From Alphaproteobacteria bacterium (GTDB taxonomy: Bacteria; Pseudomonadota; Alphaproteobacteria; Caulobacterales; Hyphomonadaceae), in NCBI GenBank assembly GCA_018222605.1, contig JAAEZZ010000006.1:144071-208070 (forward strand): a stretch of 64,000 nucleotides of DNA, written 5' to 3'. A program made the position numbers and the translations under genes. The notes beneath the pieces were generated by a model. It ran no database searches. It was not told where the DNA came from and saw nothing but the letters and a program-made list of their open reading frames with translations. The number at the start of each line of letters is the position of its first letter. Positions within the stretch are counted from its first letter, which is position 1. Below, in pieces: positions 18,761 through 28,509 of the stretch.

Positions 18761-20070
18761 AGCATGTCCCTCTGCTTGATCTGGATGTAGCGCGAGATCA
18801 GCTCCGCCCCGAACTCTTCCGGCCGCGTTTCGATCACCTGCACGCCCATGCGCTGCAGTCGGCGCAGTACGATATCGCGCTCTGCCATCAGTGTGTCTGC
18901 GATCACGGCGCGGCTGACATCCTCGGTCGTGAGGGGCTGGGCGTCGACCATGCCGGCCAGGGCCTCATCCTCAAACGTGGCAAACAGAACCAGATGGCGG
19001 TCTGTCAGGCGTTTGACATTTTCCAGCATCAGTTCCGCAGAGATCGTGTCCACGAAATCCGAAAAGATGATGATCAGGCTGCGTCGCTCCAGTCGGCTGG
19101 AGAGGTTTGACAGGGCAAGGGTGAAGTTTGCCTCTTCCGAGGAATAGTCGAGTTCTGCCGCCAGGCTCTGCGCTTTGGTGAAAGCGCGCCGTCCCGCCAG
19201 GAAGCCGCTCATCAGGCCAGGGCGTTCATCAAACCCGTAGATCATCGTCCGGTCGCCATTGCGTAGCGACACAAAGCTGAGCAGCAGACCGGCATTGATT
19301 GCCCGGTCAATCTTCGGCACCCCGCCCAGCGGCTCGCTCATCAGGCGGCCCGTGTCGAAGGCGAAGACAATATTGTGGTTGCGCTCTGTCCGGAACTCCT
19401 TGGCCAGCAGATGCCGGTGGCGGGCTGAATGTTTCCAGTCGATGGCGCGCCGGTCCATGCCGGTTGTGAATTCACGCAAGGCGTCAAACTCGCTGCCATC
19501 GCCGCGATCAATCTGCATCTTGATGCCGAACTCCGCGTCCCGCGAATACAGCCGAATGGCTTCATCCTTCACCCAGCGGATATTGGGTGTGACCGGGATG
19601 TCCTTATTCAGCTCCATCACGTGCCGCTTCTGCACCAAGCCCAGCGGCCCCTGCCATCGGCTCCACAGCTTCACCAGCTGCGCCATGCCGCGCCGCAGGG
19701 GCGTCAGCTCAAAGGCATAATTCCGCTCACGGTCATTCCAGCCGCGCAGGCCCTTGGCCGGCAAGTCCTCCAGATGCTCGTTCACTTCAAGCAGGATCTC
19801 GATCCGCCGGGGCAGCGCCCCTGAGGAGAATTCCATTGTCAGGTTCACAGGGTCAGTTCCGCCGACATAGAGCAGGGGCGGTGCATCCACCTTCACCTGA
19901 TAGGCGCGCAGTCTGGCCCCCACCATGGCGTCCAGCAAGATCAGGCCGCCAATGGCACCAATCCACCCGGCGCAGACTGTCCACAATTCCGGACGCATCA
20001 GCGCGATCAGCACCATCAGAGGCACGCCGAGCAGCATCAGGAAAATGGCGCGGGGGGTTGGAGAAATCAC
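18757..20070 (-). CDS. DUF58 domain protein with VWA-like fold
   Basis: The 437-residue product has two N-terminal membrane helices (about 7-27 and 30-48), a beta-rich middle, the DUF58 signature [24 protein letters not shown] (about residues 194-217), and a vWA-like C-terminal half with [11 protein letters not shown] and [13 protein letters not shown]58 proteins are typical partners of MoxR ATPases. The start is GTG 20070, overlapping the MoxR stop by four bases. Confidence 0.9.
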   Translation of the reverse strand: MISPTPRAIFLMLLGVPLMVLIALMRPELWTVCAGWIGAIGGLILLDAMVGARLRAYQVKVDAPPLLYVGGTDPVNLTMEFSSGALPRRIEILLEVNEHLEDLPAKGLRGWNDRERNYAFELTPLRRGMAQLVKLWSRWQGPLGLVQKRHVMELNKDIPVTPNIRWVKDEAIRLYSRDAEFGIKMQIDRGDGSEFDALREFTTGMDRRAIDWKHSARHRHLLAKEFRTERNHNIVFAFDTGRLMSEPLGGVPKIDRAINAGLLLSFVSLRNGDRTMIYGFDERPGLMSGFLAGRRAFTKAQSLAAELDYSSEEANFTLALSNLSSRLERRSLIIIFSDFVDTISAELMLENVKRLTDRHLVLFATFEDEALAGMVDAQPLTTEDVSRAVIADTLMAERDIVLRRLQRMGVQVIETRPEEFGAELISRYIQIKQRDML

Positions 20071-21023
20071 CGGGGCGCAGCCGTCTGTTCGATGATGGAC
20101 GCAAGCGTTTCGTCGGTTGTCTTGCCTTCAATCTCCGCGCCGGGCGACAGCAGAACGCGGTGACGCAGCGCAGGCAGGGCCAGCAGCTTCACATCATCCG
20201 GAATGACAAAGTCCCGTCCGTCCAGCGCCGCGCGGGCTCTGGCTGCGGTCGCAAGCGCTGCTGCCGCACGCGGGGAGGCGCCGGTTTCCAGGGCGGGCGA
20301 TGTCCGCGTCGCGCGGATGATGTCCACGATATAGGCGATGATGTCGTCCTGTAGGCGCGCTTCAGCCACAGACGCCACGGCCTCCGCAAGCTCCTCGGCT
20401 GAGACGACAGGTTCCACGCCGAAGCCTTGCGCAGTCTTCATGCCGGTGCGCGTACCATGCTGGGCGACAATGGCCAGCTCTTCCTCCCGGCTTGGATAAT
20501 CCAGCGTATGCTTGAACAGGAAACGGTCGAGCTGCGCTTCGGGTAGGGGATAGGTGCCCTGTTGCTCGATCGGGTTCTGCGTCGCGATGACGGTGAAGCG
20601 GTCGTTCAGGCTGTACGTGTCGCCGTCAATCGTCACCTTGCGCTCCTGCATCGCTTCCAGCAGGGCGGCCTGTGTCTTGGGCGGCGTCCGGTTGATCTCG
20701 TCCGCCAGCAGCAGGTCTGTAAAGATCGGCCCCTTGGTGAGGCTGAACTCGTTTGTCTGGAAGTTGAACAAATTCGTACCCAGAACATCTCCGGGCATCA
20801 GGTCCGGGGTGAACTGAATGCGGCCAAAGCCGAGAGAGATAGAGCGGGCAAAGCATTGTGCCAGCAGTGTCTTTGCCGTTCCGGGCGGGCCCTCCAGCAG
20901 AACGTGACCGGAAGAAAACAGGGCGGTCAAGAGAATATCGACGGTGCTGTCCTGGCCCACAACGGCCTTGCGCACCTCGCCGCGAATTCTGTCCGCCAGC
21001 GCCTTGATGTCATTTACGTTCAT
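20067..21023 (-). CDS. MoxR-family AAA+ ATPase
   Basis: A 318-residue AAA+ ATPase of the MoxR group, thought to act as a chaperone that assembles or activates vWA-domain partners. Walker A is GPPGTAKT (about residues 41-48), Walker B LLADEINR (about 105-112), sensor 1 [20 protein letters not shown], and the C-terminal lid includes [18 protein letters not shown]. It sits in the middle of a six-gene operon, overlapping its neighbours by 14 and 4 bases, right next to the vWA-like DUF58 protein that is its likely partner. Confidence 0.95.
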   Translation of the reverse strand: MNVNDIKALADRIRGEVRKAVVGQDSTVDILLTALFSSGHVLLEGPPGTAKTLLAQCFARSISLGFGRIQFTPDLMPGDVLGTNLFNFQTNEFSLTKGPIFTDLLLADEINRTPPKTQAALLEAMQERKVTIDGDTYSLNDRFTVIATQNPIEQQGTYPLPEAQLDRFLFKHTLDYPSREEELAIVAQHGTRTGMKTAQGFGVEPVVSAEELAEAVASVAEARLQDDIIAYIVDIIRATRTSPALETGASPRAAAALATAARARAALDGRDFVIPDDVKLLALPALRHRVLLSPGAEIEGKTTDETLASIIEQTAAPR

Positions 21024-22236
21024 TCACGGATCTCCCAATAATCCCCTTGCGCCAGCGATACAGGTCGCGAGCCTTGTTCATGAGGTCTTCCCGGTTTGCA
21101 GCAGGTGCGCGCAGTCCGGCTTCCATTTCAGAAAAGCACTTTCCGGTCTTTTCATCCGGGCCAAGACGATCAAACAGGGCGGTCAGTTGCGCTTCGGTCA
21201 GTGTCTTCGGGGCGCCTATGTCGCGCGCCACGCGGCGGCGGATCATGTGCAAATATCCAGGTGCCATACGGCTTTCCCGGCGCGCCATGGTGACGAGACC
21301 TGCGGAATTGTCCGCTAGTGCCTGTTTTCCCAGAGCGATGGCGCGGCCTTCCCGGGCTGGTGGACCAAAGCGGACCAGCGCCGCCCAGCCGAGCAGCAGC
21401 GCGCTGGCCAAAGCGGCAAGCGTCGCGCCAATGAATGGAATGTCGAACACCATCTGCATGAGGTTTTCAGACCGGACAAAGCCATGCAGCGTTGCGTCAA
21501 AAATGATCGGCTCGGCATAGTCATAGCGTAGATAGTCGATCATCTGCACAGCAAAGCGCGCATTGGCGATGTTGGACAGGCCAAATGTGTTGATCATGTC
21601 CGGATCGCTGAGGATATAGATTGGCTGATCCGGCACCTTTGAGAGCAGGTATCCTCCCCCAAAGTTCGCAATCGGCACAAGGCTATCGCTGCGCAAGACC
21701 TGCATCTTTTTGTCCGGTTTCAGGGCCATCTTGCCGAACGGTGTCTCGGTTTCCCATGGCACATCAATTCGGTCGACCTCTGCATCGATGGAAAGATCCG
21801 ACAAAAGATCATTCACGGATGCCGTGCGCGTAAGTTTGACATCCCTTTGCCATTTCGGATTCATAGGGTCCGGTTGTCCAGTCCATTTGGGCAGGACAAG
21901 CAGAGTGGTCCGTCCTGGCTCATAGGCTTGCAGTTCTTCTGACATGCCCCGGTCGGCAAGTGTCAGCACAAGCAGGCCCCAGTCCGATTCTTTCAGGGTT
22001 CGTTCGGAGCGGGAGATTTCGACCGGATAATTCTGGGACTCCAGCAACTGGACAAAGCCATTATATCCCAGCGCCGAGGTGGAGAACGGATGATCACCCG
22101 CCCTGTTTTTGTCACGCAGTTCGGGCGACCAACTGGCCAGCACCATGATGCCGCCAAAGGACAGGATCGCAATCGCCAGAAGAATGCCAACGACACGCGC
22201 GGAAAAGGGAGACTCTGTCTGGGCGTCCCGGCTCAT
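21010..22236 (-). CDS. DUF4350 domain membrane protein
   Basis: A 408-residue protein with an N-terminal membrane helix (about 15-35) and a second one near 265-290 ([19 protein letters not shown]). Between them is a large extracytoplasmic part with the DUF4350-type features NPFS-like [20 protein letters not shown] and [16 protein letters not shown] short cytoplasmic tail follows. The start ATG 22236 gives an ATGA overlap with the DUF4129 gene and has GGGGA seven bases upstream; ATG 22242 is too close to that site. Function unknown; DUF4350 genes regularly accompany MoxR and DUF58. Confidence 0.82.
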   Translation of the reverse strand: MSRDAQTESPFSARVVGILLAIAILSFGGIMVLASWSPELRDKNRAGDHPFSTSALGYNGFVQLLESQNYPVEISRSERTLKESDWGLLVLTLADRGMSEELQAYEPGRTTLLVLPKWTGQPDPMNPKWQRDVKLTRTASVNDLLSDLSIDAEVDRIDVPWETETPFGKMALKPDKKMQVLRSDSLVPIANFGGGYLLSKVPDQPIYILSDPDMINTFGLSNIANARFAVQMIDYLRYDYAEPIIFDATLHGFVRSENLMQMVFDIPFIGATLAALASALLLGWAALVRFGPPAREGRAIALGKQALADNSAGLVTMARRESRMAPGYLHMIRRRVARDIGAPKTLTEAQLTALFDRLGPDEKTGKCFSEMEAGLRAPAANREDLMNKARDLYRWRKGIIGRSVNERK

Positions 22237-23015
22237 GACCATTCCCCGCCAAAGGCAAAATCCTCATATGAGGCGCGGGCCGTTTTCCAGTTGGCCTCAT
22301 CCACGTCGCGGCCGCCGAAGAAGCTGTGCTCTACGATCCGGATGATCGGGTTCAGTGCGGCACGGACACGGTCTGGCAGGTAGCGCAGGCTGCCGATTTC
22401 CCGTGCGGTCAGAGAGCGTGGCACGCCGCCTTCCAGACGGGTCTGGATGTCTTCGATGGAGCGGAACAACAGAAGGTGTACGGCCTCGGCAAACTTGCCC
22501 TGTCTTGCCAGGGCGTCCGCCTCTTCCAGAAGGGTGCGCGCGACAGCAGCTTCCGGTCGGTAGTCCGGAATAATATCATCGCCATCCTTGTCTTTCTTGC
22601 TGCCATCACTGCCAAAGCGCACCCGCAGCGCTTCCCCGAACAGGAAATAGAGAACCCCGCCTATGATGGCGATGATGACCGCCCAGAACAGAATTTGAAA
22701 CAATGGGCCCAGAATGTTTAGAAACTCGAATAGCGCCCGCAGCCAATCAGGAGGCGGTTTCATGTCCGGCGGCTCGACTGGTTCGGCCTCTGGCCGCTCC
22801 AGCTGCATGTCTCCATTCCGCAGGAAGTCCCGATGAGCACGGTCCAGCGCGTTTAGGTCTGTTGCCAGCGGTTCATTGGCGTCGTCATCATCCGTTGCAG
22901 GGGCGTAGACCGGATCATCATGCAGGCCTTGCGACGCCCCCTGCTGAGCCGCAACAGGCCAGCCCATGGCTGCCGTGATCAGCAATGCGGCGCAAAGGCG
23001 TCCGGTCAGACTCAA
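22233..23015 (-). CDS. DUF4129 domain membrane protein, first gene of the MoxR operon
   Basis: The 260-residue product starts with a signal peptide (SLTGRLCAALLITAAMGWPVAAQ), has an acidic extracytoplasmic stretch, one membrane helix near residue 130 (LFQILFWAVIIAIIGGVLYFLFG) and a C-terminal DUF4129 domain (LTAREIGSL ... RIVEHSFFGG). I choose TTG 23015 because GGGGAGA lies at the right distance and the signal peptide then begins at once; TTG 23093 would add 26 residues with no purpose. Transcription diverges from msrC with about 140 bases between the two starts. Confidence 0.78.
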   Translation of the reverse strand: MSLTGRLCAALLITAAMGWPVAAQQGASQGLHDDPVYAPATDDDDANEPLATDLNALDRAHRDFLRNGDMQLERPEAEPVEPPDMKPPPDWLRALFEFLNILGPLFQILFWAVIIAIIGGVLYFLFGEALRVRFGSDGSKKDKDGDDIIPDYRPEAAVARTLLEEADALARQGKFAEAVHLLLFRSIEDIQTRLEGGVPRSLTAREIGSLRYLPDRVRAALNPIIRIVEHSFFGGRDVDEANWKTARASYEDFAFGGEWS

Positions 23016-23158
23016 ACAAATTCTCCCCACATGGTGGCGGCACCTACCGCCCTGACTCTTCCTGACTATTTCAGAGGTTGCAGACAGCTTCAACGGCCTA
23101 TTGCTTAACGGGTCTGGGATGCCGATATAGCGCCCTTAAGGCAGAGATGAGGCAGGAT

Positions 23159-23626
23159 ATGGACAAGGCAGAACTCTACAGGGATCTCAAGGCGGAAATC
23201 GATGCGGTCGTGGCGGGCGAAACCTCGATCACGGCGCGATATGCCACAGCCGCCTGTATCCTCGCGCAGGCCTTCAGGCCCCGCTTTTTCTGGACAGGTT
23301 TCTATGTCGTGGACCCGCTGAAAGAACGTGAATTGGTCGTTGGCCCCTATCAGGGAACCCTCGGCTGCCTGCGTATTCCATTTGGCAAAGGCGTCTGCGG
23401 CCATGTCGCCGCTAAGCAGGAGCCAATCATCGTGCCGGATGTGCACGCTTTCTCTGGCCACATTGCCTGTGACTCTGCGACCAATTCCGAAATTGTCGTG
23501 CCGGTATTCGATGGCGAGGGCCGATTGGCGGCTGTCCTCGACATCGACTCAACAGAGCACGATGCTTTCGACGAGATCGACCGTGACGGTCTAGTTGCTA
23601 TCTGTCAGGGGCTCCTCACCGCCTGA
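23159..23626 (+). CDS. msrC: Free methionine-R-sulfoxide reductase (GAF type)
   Basis: This GAF-domain enzyme reduces free methionine-(R)-sulfoxide in the cytosol. The three cysteines fall at residues 70, 80 and 104 (GCLRIPFGKGVCG and HIACDS), with spacings of 10 and 24 that equal those of the catalytic cysteines of E. coli MsrC/YebR. ATG 23159 begins MDKAELYRDLKAEIDAVVAG, aligning with the normal family N-terminus, and AGG lies six bases ahead; ATG 23147 is a possible alternative. The last 36 bases overlap the end of the esterase gene on the opposite strand. Confidence 0.9.
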   Translation: MDKAELYRDLKAEIDAVVAGETSITARYATAACILAQAFRPRFFWTGFYVVDPLKERELVVGPYQGTLGCLRIPFGKGVCGHVAAKQEPIIVPDVHAFSGHIACDSATNSEIVVPVFDGEGRLAAVLDIDSTEHDAFDEIDRDGLVAICQGLLTA

Positions 23627-25378
23627 TGCGTCCGGGGCGGATAGGCCAGAGGTCTCATCCGCCATCAGCGGCAGGTCGGTTCCTGCAATCAGGTCCAGAC
23701 GGTCATTCAGGGTCTCTTCCAGAATGTCCAGCTTGCGGGCACGCAGGCCGGATATGCGCTTGATCTCATGGTTCAGCTCAAGCCAGACGTCGCGATCCGG
23801 ATCATATTGCGGCCAGTCCGGCACGCCTTTGCCGTTAGGATCGCCCGTCTTGGCAAAATTGGTCCAGTAGGTCTGCATCGCCTCTGTTAGCGGCATATCA
23901 TCATCATTGGCGGGCAGGATGCCGCCATGACTGCCGAACACGAAGGGAATCTCCGCCGCATGATGGGCGCCCAGTGTCTGGCGTTTGCTCGGCGGCGTGC
24001 GCGTGAATTGGTAGACCCAGGTCGGCTGGCCTGCCTCAGTATTATGGCGGGCCATAAAGCGCGTATGTACGCCGAACAGATCATCGCCCAGCATGTCGGT
24101 TGCGCCCTTGTCCCATGTGGCCAGGCTGGTCATCCCGTACAGGGCTTGCAGAGCCTTGGCCGAGTTTTGTCCGAACACGCTCGCCAGCGCCGCTTCGCGC
24201 TCTTCCAGACTGCCTGTAATGTTTGGCCGCAGGATGGTGGGGGATTTGAAGGCATCGTAGAACAGCGTCGCTTCGTCTGCATTATAGCCGACCAGCACAG
24301 GCACATTATTGATCCTGTCCTCCCGGATCGCCTCTCCAATCGCTTCCGGTAGGATCTGGCCATCCACATTCGGCAGGAAATAGGCCGCGAGATCCGGTCG
24401 GCTATCGATGCGGGAGACAATCGCGCCTGACGGAATGGCGCGCAGCGTGTCTGCGGTTGCAGCATTGTCGACCAGGGTGGACAGGAATTCCTCCCCCACA
24501 TCCTCTGCGCTGCGGACGCCGGGCAGGGGCGAGCGGGACAGGTGAATGGCACTATAGCTGCTGACGCCGCTTTGCATGATGGCCTTTTGATACAGGCCGT
24601 TGGCCATAGGCGAAGCCATCAGCTCGCTGACCGATTGCGCGCCTGCGCTTTCTCCGAAGACGGTCACATTGTCCGGGTCTCCGCCAAACGCCGTGATGTT
24701 TCTCTGAACCCATTCAAGCGCAGCGATCTGGTCCAGCAGGCCGTAATTGCCCGACGTGCCGGCTTCTTCCGTGAGGGCCGGGTGGGCGAGATAGCCGAAC
24801 GGCCCAAGGCGGTAATTGATCGTCACCAGAACGACGCCATGTTCCACCAGGCCATTCGCCTGATACAAGTCTGTTGAGCCAGTGCCCGTCTGGTGAGAGC
24901 CGCCATGGATCCAGACCATGACCGGCTGAAGCTTTGGTTTTCCGCGATTGGCGGTGCGCACGTTCAGGAACAGGCAGTCTTCCACCTCTTCCGGCGCAGG
25001 CTGGGACGCAGCATATTGCGCCACAATCATGCGCTTCCACCATGGCATGCCGACACCTTTGGTAATGCGGCCGATAAAGTCGCCCAGACCGCCAGCCTGC
25101 TGCAGGCATTGCGGGCCGAATTCTCTCGTGTCCCGGGTAATCGCGCCCCATTGTGGCGGTGCTGAGGGCGCGGCCCAGCGGCGAGCGGTGGCGTAAGGTA
25201 TGCCATTATAGACCTGAACCTCCGGATTATCCCGGTCGATCCCACCCTTAATGACGCCCTGATCAATGCGCAGCGGCTCTGTCTGCGCCATGGGCTCTTC
25301 GGGCTTGTTCAGCTGAAACCAGCCCCATACGCCTGCGGCCAGCAGAACGAAGAAAATAACTATACTCACACGCTTCAT
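23591..25378 (-). CDS. Type B carboxylesterase, membrane-anchored or exported
   Basis: A 595-residue alpha/beta-hydrolase of the carboxylesterase type B family. The nucleophile serine lies in GESAGAQSV (about residue 224), the oxyanion region is VWIHGGSHQTG, and the acid and histidine lie in the GYNADEATLF and GAHHAAEIPFVFG regions. An N-terminal hydrophobic segment (residues 4-21) suggests a signal anchor or uncleaved signal, so the enzyme probably works in the periplasm. The natural ester is unknown. The 3' end overlaps msrC by 36 bp tail to tail. Confidence 0.9.
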   Translation of the reverse strand: MKRVSIVIFFVLLAAGVWGWFQLNKPEEPMAQTEPLRIDQGVIKGGIDRDNPEVQVYNGIPYATARRWAAPSAPPQWGAITRDTREFGPQCLQQAGGLGDFIGRITKGVGMPWWKRMIVAQYAASQPAPEEVEDCLFLNVRTANRGKPKLQPVMVWIHGGSHQTGTGSTDLYQANGLVEHGVVLVTINYRLGPFGYLAHPALTEEAGTSGNYGLLDQIAALEWVQRNITAFGGDPDNVTVFGESAGAQSVSELMASPMANGLYQKAIMQSGVSSYSAIHLSRSPLPGVRSAEDVGEEFLSTLVDNAATADTLRAIPSGAIVSRIDSRPDLAAYFLPNVDGQILPEAIGEAIREDRINNVPVLVGYNADEATLFYDAFKSPTILRPNITGSLEEREAALASVFGQNSAKALQALYGMTSLATWDKGATDMLGDDLFGVHTRFMARHNTEAGQPTWVYQFTRTPPSKRQTLGAHHAAEIPFVFGSHGGILPANDDDMPLTEAMQTYWTNFAKTGDPNGKGVPDWPQYDPDRDVWLELNHEIKRISGLRARKLDILEETLNDRLDLIAGTDLPLMADETSGLSAPDASGGEEPLTDSN

Positions 25379-25450
25379 GGATCAGACCCCGCCCATACCG
25401 GAGAGACGCTATACTAGTTGAGCGAAAAAGTCACTCGACATGACAGTGGT

Positions 25451-26560
25451 TCAGCCCAGGGTTTTCAGCGCCCTTTCTGTTGCAATAACAAGGTCTTCCG
25501 TAGGCTCAATCCCACACGCCAGACGCACGAATCCCTCTGCCACCTGATCGCCCCAGCGGATTCTGCACTCGGCGGACGTATGAACCCCGCCAAAGCTGGT
25601 TGCGGGAACAGACATCGCATTGTTTTCAATAAACATTTCTGCTGTTTTGCGGTCCTTCAGAGTGAAGCTGACAATCGGGCCATATGTCCGCATTTGGTGA
25701 GATGCCACGGCATGGCTCGCATCACGCGGCAGGCCAGGGTAGCGCACAGACTGCACGGCAGGGTGCTTTTCCAGCATTTGCGCCAGGGCGAGCGCATTCT
25801 GGTTTGCCCGGAAAACGCGTAGTTCCAGCGTCTCAAGCCCACGATGAAGCAGCCAGGCATCGAACGGGCTGACAATCGCCCCGCCAAGTCTCCGATAGGT
25901 GCGGATCTGGTTGATCAACGCCGTATCCCGGCTGGCGACATGTCCACACAGCACATCGGAGTGCCCGGCCATCGCCTTGGTGTCGGCCATAAGCACCATG
26001 TCCGCGCCTAGATCCATCGGCTGCTGGCAGATCGGCGTGGCGGTCGTGTTGTCCGCCACCAGCAGCGCGCCTTCGGCCTTGGCCCGGTCTGCCACGGCGG
26101 CAATGTCGCACACATCCAGCCCCGGATTGGAGGGCGTCTCGATCATGACCAGCCGACAGCCTGTCATGTCGGCTTCGGCCATCTCCGCCGTCGGGCAGGT
26201 CTCCATGATCACACCGCGCGGAACGAAATACTCCTGCAACAGGGCGCGCACATTGTAATAGCCGTCAGAGTGCACCAGTACCTTGTCGCCGGGCTTCAGC
26301 TGCGTGTGGAGGATCGCCGCCACCGCCGCCATCCCTGATGGGAATAGAACCACTTCAGCATTTTCCAGCAGGCCGATTTCCGCTTCCACGCTTTCCACCG
26401 TCGGGTTGCCATTGCGGCCATAGAAATGGCTGCCATCAGGGTTTCCCGGCAGCAGAAAAGTTGAACTTGGCATGATCGGCAGGGCCACCGGGTCTCCCTT
26501 GGACAATCCTCTCGCGCGGTGATGCAGCAATTCGGAAATGGCAGAGGGTTTCCAGGTCAT
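25451..26560 (-). CDS. Cys/Met-metabolism PLP-dependent enzyme (cystathionine lyase/synthase family)
   Basis: The 369-residue protein belongs to the trans-sulfuration family of PLP enzymes. The motif YGRNGNPTVESVEAEIGLLE (about 48-67) and FPSGMAAVAAIL bind phosphate and cofactor; VADNTTATP and DTKAMAGHSDVLCGHV (lysine about residue 195) form the PLP-lysine site. It may be a cystathionine gamma- or beta-lyase or a related enzyme; the substrate cannot be settled from the sequence alone. It stands 28 bases downstream of the caspase gene on the same strand. Confidence 0.87.
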   Translation of the reverse strand: MTWKPSAISELLHHRARGLSKGDPVALPIMPSSTFLLPGNPDGSHFYGRNGNPTVESVEAEIGLLENAEVVLFPSGMAAVAAILHTQLKPGDKVLVHSDGYYNVRALLQEYFVPRGVIMETCPTAEMAEADMTGCRLVMIETPSNPGLDVCDIAAVADRAKAEGALLVADNTTATPICQQPMDLGADMVLMADTKAMAGHSDVLCGHVASRDTALINQIRTYRRLGGAIVSPFDAWLLHRGLETLELRVFRANQNALALAQMLEKHPAVQSVRYPGLPRDASHAVASHQMRTYGPIVSFTLKDRKTAEMFIENNAMSVPATSFGGVHTSAECRIRWGDQVAEGFVRLACGIEPTEDLVIATERALKTLG

Positions 26561-26588
26561 GGGCAGTCTCTCCTTCAGGCGAGTCGGA

Positions 26589-28439
26589 TCAGTTGGATTC
26601 GCTGGACTGTGCGCTGTCTTCCGCCGGGTGGAAATAGAAATCCTGCATCAATCCATCGGAAATCCACGGTGTCTGCGTCTTGCGGGATTCGAAGTAGACA
26701 GTGCGCTGCGCTGTTTTGAACACATCCGTTGCATCCATGCCCGGCTGGCTCAGCGCGTCGGCCAGTGCCCTGGCATAGGGGCCGACAGTTTCCTCTGGCG
26801 CGTCGAACGCGGTTTCGCCCGGCGCCGTGGCATAGGCGACCAGCGCGCCGCCCACCCAGTCCACGCGCGACAGGCCCTTGCTGGCGCTCACGCTCTTCGT
26901 GCCGTTGCCTGCGGGCAGGCCCGGATCATTGCGGCAGGCATCCAGCACATAGAAGGCAAAGGAGGGCTCAAAGGCCTGCACATATTCAATCACCTTCTCA
27001 ATCGAAAGTGCGCGGATCAGATCCGTCTCCGAGGTCAGCTTCATGCCCACCGGCGCCAGATAGTTCGGTCCGTTCGGGTCAGGGGCAAATCCGTGACCTG
27101 AATAGTAGAAGAACACCGTTGGCGGCATCTCCTTGGGTTCCTTTGACAGGCGCGTTGCCAGATTGGAGAGAGACAACCCCATTTCATCAGGGTCCGCATC
27201 CCGGTAGAGAAACACTTCAAACCCCGCCTGGATCAGCCGGTCTTTCATCAACTGAACATCATTGTGCGGATTGGTCAGGTCGTTCAGGTTTGGCGCATAA
27301 GTCCTGTTGCCGATCAGCAGCGCGATCCGGGCCGGGCCGTCCATTTTGCGCGTCGGCATGAAATGCTCAAACCCTGCTTGCAGTTTTACCCCTGCAGGCG
27401 CGCGTAGGCTGAGGGCCTTCAGGCGCAGCCTCGCCTGATCCACCAGAACGCTGTCAGGGAATTTCTCGATAAAGTCAGACATCGCCTCAATCGAGTTGAG
27501 GCTGACGGCGGACTGCCAGACGGCGAGTTCTAGGGCGAGATCCTGTGACACGCTTTCGGCCCGCGGCGCACCGGACGCGCTGGATTGCACGAGCGGAACA
27601 GATTTCGTTGGCGCGGCCGCGCTGCCCGTGTCTTTCCCGCCTTTGCCCTCAAACAAAATGAGCGGGCGGGACGTGCTGATGATCGCCTCCGGAAATTGCT
27701 GGCCCTCTGACGCCTCGATGGTTTCCGATTGCACGCGCGCGAAAATCTCCGTCACCGTCAGGCCCGGCTCGCGCAGCGCGTCTGCCAGCGCCTGGCTGAA
27801 ATAAGACCCCTCCGGCGTCTCATAGGCATAGTCGCCAATGCGTGTTGCCCACAGCTGGTAGATTTCCGGCAGCCTCAATTCTTTCGGGGTGTCGCGCTGG
27901 CCGATGCCCTTGGAGCGCTGGCCGATATAGGCGCGGTTCGTATCAAAGGCGAGCACCAGTTGGCGCGGCCCGTCAAACACCATTTGAGCCAGCGCATCTT
28001 CCACAGAAACACTCTGCGATGTCATGCTCTGGCCCCGGCTGATCTGGGTGATGTCCAGGTTAACCGGGATGAAATAATCCTGTCCCGCGCCGCTGCCTAT
28101 GCCGTGGCCTGTGTAATAGATAAAGCCGGTGGAGTCCTCCGGGGCGTCCGCCAGTCTCTGCCGGAAATCCGCGAACGCCGCCTGCATTTGCGCCTGTGTG
28201 CCATCGGCCAGAACCGTGACATGAAAGCCGATCTCTTTTAGGGCGGCCTCCATTTTCTCCCGGTCGTGCGGCACGCCCGGCAGGGTTCCGACATAGTCAT
28301 CTAGATACGCTGAATTCGCGATCAGCAAGGCCAGCTTTTCGGGTGCGTCGTCTTCGGCAAAGGCAGACCCCGCGACCAGCAACAATGCACCTGCCAGGCT
28401 AACGGCCCAGCATCTCAGTATCTGCAGAGTACGGCCCAT
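26589..28439 (-). CDS. Exported protein with tandem caspase-like domains, first one lacking the catalytic cysteine
   Basis: The 616-residue product has a signal peptide (about 1-28) and two peptidase C14 (caspase/metacaspase-like) domains. Domain 1 (about 34-265) begins KLALLIANSAYL and has the histidine motif YYTGHG with His112, but the cysteine position reads FDTNR, with Asn168 where DACR is expected. Domain 2 (about 368-605) begins RIALLIGNRTYAP and is complete: YYSGHG with His449 and LDACRNDP with Cys502. The linker of about 100 residues contains a short helical repeat-like part. ATG 28439 is used because the signal peptide follows directly; the frame extends upstream without one. Substrate and role are unknown. 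It may be cotranscribed with the downstream PLP enzyme gene. Confidence 0.88.
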   Translation of the reverse strand: MGRTLQILRCWAVSLAGALLLVAGSAFAEDDAPEKLALLIANSAYLDDYVGTLPGVPHDREKMEAALKEIGFHVTVLADGTQAQMQAAFADFRQRLADAPEDSTGFIYYTGHGIGSGAGQDYFIPVNLDITQISRGQSMTSQSVSVEDALAQMVFDGPRQLVLAFDTNRAYIGQRSKGIGQRDTPKELRLPEIYQLWATRIGDYAYETPEGSYFSQALADALREPGLTVTEIFARVQSETIEASEGQQFPEAIISTSRPLILFEGKGGKDTGSAAAPTKSVPLVQSSASGAPRAESVSQDLALELAVWQSAVSLNSIEAMSDFIEKFPDSVLVDQARLRLKALSLRAPAGVKLQAGFEHFMPTRKMDGPARIALLIGNRTYAPNLNDLTNPHNDVQLMKDRLIQAGFEVFLYRDADPDEMGLSLSNLATRLSKEPKEMPPTVFFYYSGHGFAPDPNGPNYLAPVGMKLTSETDLIRALSIEKVIEYVQAFEPSFAFYVLDACRNDPGLPAGNGTKSVSASKGLSRVDWVGGALVAYATAPGETAFDAPEETVGPYARALADALSQPGMDATDVFKTAQRTVYFESRKTQTPWISDGLMQDFYFHPAEDSAQSSESN

Positions 28440-28509
28440 GCGTCTAGTCCTCCGTCCCCCAGGAGAACGGGAACTATACGCGGCTTGCGGCACAAATCCA
28501 GAGCCGAGC

